This document shows positions 1 through 9,480 of a DNA stretch of 64,000 nt, in pieces (within the stretch, counting starts at the first letter, position 1; the number at the start of each line of letters is the position of its first letter). The notes beneath the pieces were generated by a model. The model worked only from the letters and a program-made list of their open reading frames with translations, did no database searches and was not told where the DNA came from. A program made the translations under genes and the position numbers. The stretch covers positions 13,516,001 through 13,580,000 of the forward strand of contig NC_061458.1 of the NCBI RefSeq assembly GCF_022581195.2, in the 5' to 3' direction. This stretch comes from Helicoverpa zea. Taxonomy: Eukaryota > Arthropoda > Insecta > Lepidoptera > Noctuidae.

Positions 1-430
1 CATTTTCAGATTTTTCCCTTTACCTTGACATAAAGACCTACCTCCATGCCAAATTTCAAGTCAATACGACCATTGGAAGTGGTCTAGGTTTTTGATGAGT
101 GAGTCAGTGAATCAGTCAGTCAGTGAGTGTATAGTAAAAATAGCTATTTTCTGACGTCAATATCTCAAGACCTACAATAGGTATATTAATGAAATTTTGT
201 ATTTTAGATAAGTGAGGGGGTCTCAACAGATACTAGAAATTTGATATGCATAAATAAAATAGATTTTGAGTTACAGGGGGGTCGAATTTGGCCCGAAATG
301 GTTCGTGTAATATAACCCACGGCCGGTGTGTCGCTTTTTTTGCTCGAACTTGGCGGACACACTGCCGTGTGTCTAGATTACTATATTGCTACAAGTAAAA
401 TCATCCACAAACGGGCCAATCGTTGCCCAG
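1..430. repeat. Interspersed repeat with GTCA-rich stretch
   Basis: The first ~130 bases hold a string of GAGTCAGT/AATCAGTC units after a 'ccaaatttcaagtcaatacg' core, a pattern typical of abundant lepidopteran retroposed repeats; the similarity fades around 420. It lies downstream of the visible TMEM138 exons on that gene's strand, so it probably sits in a TMEM138 intron. Bases 430-953 show nothing recognisable apart from an inverted TTGGTT/AACCAA pair at 480-540. Family assignment is inference. Confidence 0.45.
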
Positions 431-953
431 TGAATTATTTGACGGTACACTATTATCCGTCACTTAACACTTTTCTCTGATTGGTTGATAGCATTAATTA
501 AGCAAGAGTGTTTATTCATAGAGCTTTTAACCAATCAACGTACACCTCGCCTTTGTCGGACGATTTAACAGCAAGACGCCGTAAATTAATCAACTTACTT
601 AAATAAATATGTTAAGATGTACATTTCAAATGCCGTTTCTTATTTTCCGAGTGTTGATCAACTTACGAGTCTTGTTATTTTCAGCAGCTGAACCACATTT
701 ACGACAATGTATATTAACAAAGTATGATTCCAGTTTATGCATCCTGTGATATACAATATTTCCATAATATCAAAATAGTTTTAAACCGCTTCCCAATTAT
801 TGACATTGTATCTGGGTAGCAAATTCCATTCAAATCAGTTCAGTCATTACTGAGAGTGTAACAGACTGGTAGTAGTTTTATTCCCTCACCTAAAACAGGA
901 TACATACCCCTATCTACAAAAATTTAGAGGATTACAAATAAATAGGTACTTAC

Positions 954-1229
954 TTGAAATAAATATGTTGAGAAGAATGTCATCAGCATTGTTGTAATGG
1001 ATAACACGAGGAATAAATCTTGAAATCTACGAATTAATACTTGGTTAAAATTAATAAGTTCAAGACAAATATAAAGTATTTGTAATTTATTTAAAACTTA
1101 CATGAATAATACAAGAAGCCCATCACGACTCCGGGGAAATAAGCTAACACAATTAAATAATAGATCACAAAGCATGAATATAAGCTGAAAAAATAAACAA
1201 AATGTGTATCTGGGCGTAGATAACTTCAT
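954..1229 (-). CDS. TMEM138: Transmembrane protein 138, N-terminal part (runs off left edge)
   Basis: Two exons on the minus strand, 1229-1102 and 1026-954, separated by a 75-nt intron (donor CAT|gtaagt, acceptor cgtag|A), encode the first 66 residues. The start ATG at 1229-1227 opens MKLSTPRY; the second exon ends CAA|gtaagtacc in phase 0. The hydrophobic pattern and the matches LVLFI-QD, then FF-T---FQ align with the first half of vertebrate TMEM138, including its first two membrane segments. TMEM138 is a four-pass protein of vesicles and the ciliary base needed for primary cilium function (family knowledge). The next exon should start with the AGL-type continuation; I cannot find it in 1-953, so it must lie beyond the window. 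The gene is head-to-head with NKAP, with 1.6 kb between start codons. Both exons are too short to stand out as open frames; identity rests on alignment from memory. Confidence 0.82.
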
Positions 1230-1892
1230 TATCAATAATAAAATGTATATTTTTATTTCCGTTGCTTGAAAACCAAACCTGAAAATAAGAAAAATCGATT
1301 ACACATTATTTTACACCACTCGTCCAACGAATTTCCGGTCAGTGGGCCGTCTGAATTTCCTTCAAATGTCAACATCGTTTGTTTACAAACTTAATTTACC
1401 CGAAACTTACTTTAACTAAATGGAATAAAGTCTATTTTGACACAGCACTAGACTGAGCTGAAACCGAGATTAATGTAGCCATGTAAGAAAAATGCGGTAG
1501 GGAAGTTCAACGTGTTTAAATGCTTTTCCCAACTATGTTGTATTGCGTTAATACGTAAATTGCAAATATTTAAAATAAAATAACTGTTACATTTTAAACG
1601 TATTTTTTCTTATTATAAAACGTATCATCAAAAAAGAATGGCTTTTGTACTAGGTTTAAACGAGTTGAAAAAACGAATTTGAAAAAAATTATTACAAAAT
1701 GGAGTTTGTGACGCACTCACCCATTGACTTATAAAATAATTCCTTCTATTCTATTCTATTCTTGGTTAATGGCAAGTGATTCGTCGATGTCAATGTCAAC
1801 GATTCTTCCAATATCAGATGTGAGAATTGTGAGATAGGAAATAGATGTACTCCTTGTGGAACTTTTTGAATACTGCTAAATTCCTATCTCAT

Positions 1893-2480
1893 AACAGTCA
1901 GGACAGACCTCATAAAATCTGTAACATCACGCTCATTGTGTAAGGCGGCCAACCGTCCCGCATTTTGCGGGACCGTCCCGCAATGCTTAACGAAATCCCG
2001 TTTTGAAATTATTAGTAAAATGATCCCGCAAAACGTTGTATGCGTCCCGCATGTCCCGCATCCCTACTTTTCTACACAACACTCACCTGCGCGCACGCTC
2101 AACAGTGCAGGAACACAGATTACCTATAATATAATCTCGTTCTCTTTATTTCTACTGAACTCGTGAGGCCTAATGATTTTGAAAATAAGACATTAGTGCA
2201 CGCTGTGACACGATATTGATAGGTTAAATTATAGCTTTTTGCTTGCGGTTTTTATTTTATCAGTTCCGTCCGATCATTTTTCAATGCCCCCCCCCCCTTT
2301 GTCACGAAAGGTTAAGTCCCGCATTCAGTTTTCGGAAAGTTGGCCGCCTTATCATTGTGGAGTGCGCACGGAACGGCACCAGCAGAGAGAAGTGGAGGGA
2401 GAGAAATCGCAAGGGCGGCCACCAGAGACAATCCATGATCACGACCACTCTGCCAAGAGTGTCCGATTAAGAAGAAGAAG
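1893..2480 (+). mobile_element. 5'-truncated LINE-like insert with (AAG)n tail
   Basis: The insert is bracketed by a perfect 15-bp direct repeat aaattcctatctcat at 1878-1892 and 2481-2495, a target-site duplication. It ends on the plus strand in GATTAAGAAGAAGAAG, a short simple-repeat tail as seen on non-LTR retrotransposons. Once the nested hAT element (1941-2351) is removed, only ~176 bp of retroposon remains; one frame just before the tail reads like the basic C-terminus of a non-LTR ORF, but the family cannot be named. Confidence 0.7.
1941..2351. mobile_element. Non-autonomous hAT MITE, 411 bp
   Basis: Termini are inverted: TAAGGCGGCCAAC at the left and GTTGGCCGCCTTA at the right. They are flanked by a perfect 8-bp duplication tcattgtg (1933-1940 and 2352-2359), the hallmark of the hAT superfamily. 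The interior repeats GTCCCGCA-type words (1955-2060) and holds a 13-base C run near 2286; no transposase is present. It lies inside the retroposon at 1893-2480 and so is younger than it. Confidence 0.85.
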
Positions 2481-2816
2481 AAATTCCTATCTCATTGCAC
2501 AATGCACTCAGTAATAGATGGCTATTAATGACTTATGTCAATGTCAATGTGCCAACTGCCAACTGCCAGTGGTCAATTATCAATCATAATTTCATGAATC
2601 AAGTTTAAAGTTTGGTTTGGTTTTACTTATAGTTTTTACTTTAGGCGACGACAAAAGATTTAATTGTAACGAAGGTACTCTATTCTTACAAAAGAAATGT
2701 GATGTTATGCGAAGATATTAATAAAACATTGCTGTCATAGACTTCTTTATTGGCATTTGTGTGTTCTACTGAGTTACTCCCGTTGCATTAGTAAAATAGT
2801 ACTAAAGTTCTTTGCT

Positions 2817-5051
2817 ATGGGTGGTGATCGTGATCGAAGCCGTATTAGAAAGAGCCGTAGTCCTGTTAGGTCACGTACTGGTGGTGACGAACGATGCAGT
2901 CGTAATCCCAGTATTGAGCGAAGCAAACATAGGGAAGTTCGAGAAGTTAGTAAGGAGAGAGTTGGACACGACCGCAGCAGAGAGCGAAGCAGGGAGAGAG
3001 GGCGACGCGAGCGCACCAGAGAGCGAAGTAAGGAGAGAGCACGCCGTGAGCGCGCCGACAGCAGCGAGCGCGGCGCCCGCCGCAGCCGAGACCGCACTCA
3101 CCATGAACACAAGGAACATGAACGCACACTGCTCAGGGAAGGAGATCGCAACAGAGGACGCACCTCCTATAAGGAATATAATGGAGGAGGTCTAGGTGGT
3201 GGTACGTATAGCAAAAAAAAAAAAACCAAATAAAACAGAATGATTATACTTAGTAGTTATTTAAATGATTGCTAAGTATAATGATTGATAAGTATATATA
3301 TAGGTATACAAATCAATTCTGTAACAATGATTTTTTATTACTGGTTTAAGGTTTGGGGGGTGGAGGTCCACCAGCAAGAGGTCGCTATAAACCACAAGAG
3401 GAAGAATTCTTTGATGCAAGACGTGAAGAAAGAGAGAGGATAGGGCTAGTTGGAGTGTCATCTGTGTGGGGCAAATCACCTCTCAGAGCTGAGTAAGGAA
3501 TTTTAAATTTTCTGAATATCATTAAATAACAATGTTTCCATGACATTGTAAAAGAATAGTGTGTTACTAAACCTTGGCCATATACCAAATATGTGCTCAC
3601 TAGACTAGCTGTCACTCTGGAAGTTAACATGTACATTCCTGGCTTATTATACATATACACATTTAGTTACATTGAACTAAATGTGTATATGTATAATTGT
3701 AATAATGTCAGGTCAAAAACTGGGCTAAAATTATTTTAAAATAAATATATTTAACATCACCAGCTCTGAAGAGGAACAGTCACAACCAGAAACAAGTAGT
3801 AAAGAAAAGAAAAAGAGTAAAAAGTCATCAAAGGATAAAGACACTAAACAGAAGCTAAAGAAGTTGAAGAAAAAACTGAAAAAAGTAAAGAAAGCACGGA
3901 AAAAGGCAAAGAAGAAGAAAGCCAAGGGTAGCAGTAGTGACTCCAGTGATAGCAGTCAGGAAGAAGTATGGGTCGAGAAAGGAAGTAAGTTCCCTATATA
4001 CAAGGAAATCTTCTAGTACTTTGCTTATGTGTGTAACTCTTTCATGGTGAAAGGTCTAAACCATTTCATAATATTTGTGTATTGAGAAACATAGGATCTA
4101 AAACATGTCTATAAGTTTTGCTTGTAATGCATGAAGCACACTTACCAAAATAATTTGACAAGTATGACTGAGGACTAGCAGTTTTTTCCTAACAATTCTA
4201 CTGCACAGAACAGACTAATACAACTGACTGGATAGATGCTTCCAGCATGCTGTCTCTAGTTTAAACCATGTCACACATCTAGTTTATATGTATAAATGGA
4301 TGCAGCAACATAAAATATTTTAGTTACGTATAAATCATAGTAAAGTCATGCATGTCATCATTACTTGTACACTTATCCACAGAGGAACATGAAATAGAAA
4401 GAAGTAGGGAATCGCAGTCTTCGAAAAGAGGTGATGAGGAAATGGCTTCAGAAGCGTTTGGTCCAACTCCGCGAGTGGGGCCGGCTCTGGGGCACAAGGA
4501 CTTCGGGCGAGCCTTGCTGCCGGGAGAGGGCGCTGCCATGGCCGCCTACGTCGCAGAGGGCAAGCGGATACCACGCAGAGGAGAAATTGGACTTACTTCT
4601 GACGAAATCGCATCTTACGAATCTGTAGGATACGTGATGAGTGGCAGCAGGTATGTAATATGACACACCATTATTTGGGTGTTAGATTAAATTCCTATTA
4701 GCAGATAATGTCAGAGATAAAAGACGAACTTGTTGCACATCCTTATATCCAAGTATCATATGATATCATGACACTGATGTTTCGGTATTGCCATATAATT
4801 TGATCGTAGTAGTTTTCATCTATGTGCTATGACGATAAGGTACGAGTGGTGCTAAACAGCTTGTTTATCTGAACAACAGACATCGTCGCATGGAGGCGGT
4901 GCGTATCCGCAAGGAGAACCAGATCTACTCGGCCGACGAGAAGCGAGCGCTCGCCGCCTTCAGCAAGGAGGAACGCGCCAAGCGGGAGAACGCCATCCTC
5001 GCGCAGTTCCGCGACGTGCTGTCCGCCCGCGGCCAGCGCCGCGACGTGTAG
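2817..5051 (+). CDS. NKAP: NF-kappa-B-activating protein homologue (NKAP)
   Basis: Five exons join in frame: 2817-3201, 3351-3492, 3764-3984, 4383-4650, 4880-5051 (1188 nt, 395 aa; human NKAP is 415 aa). Residues 1-115 are rich in Arg, Ser and Glu (RS-like). Residues ~130-176 carry a VWGKSP motif. Residues ~180-235 are a Lys-rich coiled stretch. Residues ~270-395 are the conserved C-terminal NKAP/SynMuv domain, with FGPTPRVGPAL, GKRIPRRGEIGLTSDEI and SGSRHRRMEAVRIRKENQ. NKAP is a nuclear protein involved in pre-mRNA splicing and transcriptional repression (family knowledge). All introns are GT/AG with phases that match. The ATG at 2817 was chosen because it starts the conserved MGGDRDRSR-type N-terminus; an upstream in-frame ATG at 2757 would add 20 unlikely residues. 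AATAAA follows at 5135. It is divergent from TMEM138 and convergent with GABPB. Confidence 0.95.
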
Positions 5052-5110
5052 TCCGGCCCCGTGCTGTCCCCCACACTAGCCACGACTACTATACTATTTT
5101 GTGAAGTGAC

Positions 5111-5116
5111 TTTATT
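5111..5116 (-). terminator. Poly(A) signal AATAAA of GABPB (candidate)
   Basis: On the minus strand AATAAA occurs about 440 bases past the GABPB stop. It is the first canonical hexamer seen on that strand; an ATTAAA near 5165 is an alternative. It lies on the NKAP side of the NKAP signal, so the two transcripts would overlap at their 3' ends. Confidence 0.5.
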
Positions 5117-5134
5117 TAGATCATTTTGTGTAAA

Positions 5135-5140
5135 AATAAA
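5135..5140 (+). terminator. Poly(A) signal AATAAA of NKAP
   Basis: Canonical AATAAA 84 bases after the NKAP stop codon, followed by T-rich sequence (ttgtttaattt) within 30 bases, as expected around a cleavage site. Confidence 0.75.
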
Positions 5141-5320
5141 CGACTGGATTACAAAAGATATTGTTTAATTTCCTTAATTATATAATACATTATTTACATA
5201 TTATTACAGTTTCCTTTTCAAGTCCATACTTAGCTTGATAAAATATTATAGAGAGACAAACAGTCCAAAACTCGGAATTTGTAAACACGTCAGCAGGTGG
5301 TTGAGTACAAGAGCCGAGCT

Positions 5321-5620
5321 GCTGGTGCAGGCGCTACTCGTGCAGACGCTCGAGCTGCGCGAGGCGGGCGCGGGTGGTTCTGAGCTCGCGGCGCTGCTGG
5401 TGCAGGCGCTACTCGTGCAGACGCTCGAGCTGCGCGAGGCGGGCGCGGGTGGTGCTGAGCTCGCGGCGCTGCTGGTGCAGGCGCTACTCGTGCAGACGCT
5501 CGAGCTGCGCGAGGCGGGCGCGGGTGGTGCTGAGCTCGCGGCGCTGCTGGTGCAGGCGCTACTCGTGCAGACGCTCGAGCTGCGCGAGGCGGGCGCGGGT
5601 GGTGCTGAGCTCGCGGCGGG
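5321..5620. repeat. 75-bp tandem repeat, four copies, spanning the GABPB stop codon
   Basis: Four copies with an exact 75-bp period start at 5321, 5396, 5471 and 5546 (GCTGGTGCAGGCGCTACTCG at each start). They differ by very few bases, for example ggttct versus ggtgct in copy one. On the minus strand the right-most copy encodes the last residues of GABPB (ELSTTRARLAQLERLHE and stop at 5561-5559); the other three lie in its 3' UTR, each repeating the stop in frame because 75 is divisible by three. The repeat also leaves the plus strand open, producing a 174-codon frame that is an artefact. Confidence 0.93.
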
Positions 5621-8600
5621 CGGCGGCGAGAGCTCGTCGTGCGGCCGCCAGTTGCGCTCGCAGCACGGCGGGATTCTCGGAGTCGGGAGACGCTTCGACG
5701 TCGTCCTCTGGTATTTCAATACAGTCCTGTTCGCTCGCTCCTGGCACGGTTATCTATAAGAAAAACGAAAAATTGCATCAGCGGCTCGAATATAGCAGCA
5801 AGCTAGCATGGAAGAGGGTACGCGGTACACGTGACGTCACCTCGGGCGGGTCGGCGCGGGCGGCGGTGGCGATGAGGCGGTTGAAGTTGCTCTTGTTCAT
5901 GATGATCTTGACGGCGGGCCGCTGGCTGCCCAGTGACGTCACGCCGGACGCGGCCGCGCGACTTGACACTTTGTTCTTGGCTTTCATCGGTATTATTTTC
6001 GATGGGGAGATTATTTTTGCGTCAGGAGGCAATTGTACAAACTTCACCTGTAAGTTAAGAATGACCAATTTGATATGACGATGTTACTTGTATCTAAATA
6101 CAATTAACAAAAAAAAATCGGTAAAAAAACTTTTGAGTTAAACGGTTTTATTTTATGTGCACTGAAAACTAGAAAATAAACCTATCAACCTAAAATAAAA
6201 ACGTGGGGCCCATTAACTATTGCTGTAATACTTTCTTCTATAATAAGTGTGGATTGCATCACCTAATACGCCATTTTGTAACGACGTCCATCTTGGATTT
6301 AAAATTTTGTCACATTTACAGTATTCTACTTGTGTAGCCCTTTCATTTGATACCCATATTGAAGGGGTTGTGGATATGTAATCCGCCATTCTGTACCAGC
6401 GGCCATCTTAGATTCACAATGTTTTTGATATAACTATATTGTATTGTCATCAGAATTAAAGGTGTGTTTCACCAAATTCCAGATAAATCTGACAATAGGA
6501 TTAAATTTCAATTTCTAATTTTGATCCAAACAAACAAATACTGCACGGGTCGAGCTAAATAAAACCGTTTAGAAAAATAAATAAAAAGGAAGGTTCGCTT
6601 TGCAGGGATATGGCCATTGTTATTGTTTTTCACATAATGTTACTCTCATCATTTAATGATGAATAATAACATTTTAGTACCTGCATGTCCTGCGGGTTGA
6701 TGATCTTCTTAACGGGTATCTTGTTATCCTTGGGCGCGGCAAGAAGTTTGTTGTTGAGCGTGAATATTTTGACGCCGGGCTTGGGCGGCGACTTGACGGG
6801 TGTGGCCGTGAGGACCATGCCCTTCCCTTGATTGGCACTTGAAGTCGCTTTGCTGGTGACGGGCGGCGTGGTTTCACTCTCTTTCAACATTAATTTTCCA
6901 GCATCTGCAAATTCTTACTTGTGTAAAAATGTAATTTGATGTCATTTTATTTGAACATAGACAGTTTGTTTCTACATTTGGGTTGTAGGAGCTGCGCAAT
7001 TTTTAATTAATCCTGAATCGCGGTCTGAAGATTTTGTCATCAGTGCTGTTGTGAGGATGTATGTTTGTGTTTCACGCAAAAACTAGTCGATGGATTTTGT
7101 TGAAGCTTGGTGGCTTGATAGCTTATATATCAGAATAATATGTACATATATAATATGCTACTTTTATCCAAGTGCAGAAAGAAGATCTCTCGAGACGCAG
7201 GTGAACTGCTAAGTGCTAATCCTAATTATACTGTCACGTGAAAGAATGCACCTACGGGATAAGTAGTATTTTGACTATTTTATAATGCCCACGCAGACGA
7301 AGTTGCGGGAAACAGCTAGTAAAATATAAAAATAAAGTGACTCACCCACACCAATGTCACGATTACTTAAGTTCCGCGAGATTCTGATACATAATATAGA
7401 GTGGAAGTGGTTTTTCTTATTAGTGACGACGACATGGTTTATGTAGATGTGTGAGCGCGTACCTGAGAGCACGACGCTGCGGCCGCTCTGCAGCGCGCTG
7501 AGCACCGTGCTGCCGTCGTCGGCCGGCAGCAGCGTGATGCCGTGCTGCCGCAGCAGCGCCGCCGCCGCCCCGTCGCCCGCGCTCTGCACACACCACACTC
7601 AGCGCTACTCTAACCTGCAGCTTCAGCTAGATTAACACTATATGCTTATATACATCTCACAGTCTCACCGGTATGCTGATGCTAATTTAGTTTCCTTCCG
7701 AGAAAAAATAGATTTATGAAAATGTTTCGTAGAAGTGCTATCTAGGCTTGGATATACAACATGTAACGTAATTAACGCACACCCTCAAACACCCCAATTA
7801 GAATATTATGTTATAATCATAATACATACACTGAATTTTTAATTTAACATGAATATGCATTGTTATTTACTAAATTAGTTATACCAATTCTTGGAGAACT
7901 TTTTGGTCATACTACTACCACAGATTATATAATAGTTACTACGTAACAGATAAATCACTCCATGCAAAAAAGTCCATACCTACTGTTATAAGCACCTACA
8001 AGTTCCCCAACTACCTACAAATTCCTAGCTGCGTTATAAAATGAACCTTAAAAGCTCGAGCGCTTGATTGTTATTCCAATGCGATAGCGCACAGTTCAGT
8101 GACCGCAACCGTGCCGTGGCCGTGCTTAGGGTTGCTTCTAACAATTTATTAATATTTAAGTAGGAAACAAAAGTTACGCTTATTTTAAGATAGCCTTTTT
8201 TAAAACTGAGTTTTTAAATAAAAAGTAATATCAAGAATATTTTTCTTTAGTTAACTATTGTATTGCCTACTAAAATGGAGTATGGGTACATATTACTAAA
8301 TATTACCTAATACGTAAGCATAGGTAAGTACTTAAGTAAAGCTTTCGTTAAAATCAAAGGCGGTTTCCAACTATTTTTCGAGCACAAGTGCCATACCCCC
8401 TAGTACAACTCCGTCGAGTGTTGATACATACAAAATATTGGTTTACGCGCATATTGGACACGCGTAATATTCCGAGTCGTCATTAAGTTGGACCAGAACT
8501 ATACCTACTTACACTCGAGATGTGTTTTGAGCTACAAAACTCACAATACAGTTCACATAACTAAGTAGGTATCTAAAGTAAAATATTACCTAATGATCTC

Positions 8601-9449
8601 TGTTGTTAAAGTCATAAAGTAGATAAGTATTAATTTATTTAAAAAAAAATAGAATTACTAGATAAGTTCTTACATATAAAATGTTTCTAAATCTTACAAT
8701 AGTCGCATATAAACCAACACAACTCAAAATAATCCATCAGTTTGTTAGGTAGCTTAAAAAACTTAATAAAAACCCACAGCATAACATGCCACAAAATAAA
8801 AATAATAATATTGGAGCGCGCGCGGCGCGTGTGACTGTTGTGCGCCCTGAGCCGCGTGGGGCTACCGGTAACCCAGCGAGCGGTAGGCATTTATCGCGCG
8901 CAAGTACGTCGAGTGACAGAGGCCTGCTACTACGCACGCAAATATCGCGCCGCGCGCCGCTCGACTCGACACGACGGACATAACGAAACTACGGAAAAAG
9001 CCGACAATACACGAAGTCTTATTACTTTGAGTTACGGTCTATTTGAATTTGTTTTGACTGTACAGGGTTAATATGACAATAATTTCCGTAGTTTTAATTA
9101 TTTTTAGGATAAAAAATTACCTATATTAAAAATGATATAAATCGATTCAGTAAACGATTCTGAACAAACTAATTTCAGGATGTGCGTTAAGTTACATGTT
9201 TTATAATACCTCAATTTTAAATTCCTGTTTAATTGTCTTTTCAGCTTGCTTCGTCTTGGTAGGCTTCAAATCTTGGATTCCTGAGAATAAAGAATAACAT
9301 CACTAATGAGTAGACACGAGTGCAGCTCATATAGTTTTATTGAATGAATACTCACTTTGTACAGCATCAAATGTTTCCATCTGAGATTCCGTGGGGGATA
9401 TTTCGGCCATTTGTTCTGCAACAGAAAACATGAGATGAGCGTCAAGCGG

Positions 9450-9480
<31 letters not shown>

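Larger units (their letters stand above)
1230..2816. promoter_or_regulatory. Intergenic region between divergent TMEM138 and NKAP starts
   Basis: This spacer separates two start codons that point away from each other and should hold both promoters. Bases 1230-1876 are AT-rich with one more balanced patch around 1320-1370 containing TTTCCGG. A retroposed insert with a nested hAT MITE occupies 1893-2480, leaving about 320 bp of native DNA (2496-2816) in front of NKAP. No TATA box with correct spacing was convincing. A two-way promoter is inference from gene order only. Confidence 0.4.

Noticed and set aside
2757..2816. Upstream in-frame ATG of NKAP adding 20 residues
   Set aside because: The added residues are hydrophobic/Cys-containing and unlike any NKAP N-terminus; the ATG at 2817 begins the basic RS-like region.
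5235..5759. 174-codon plus-strand frame of repeated LLVQALLVQTLELREAG units
   Set aside because: It is the opposite strand of the GABPB last exon and its 75-bp tandem repeat; the period divisible by three keeps all frames open.
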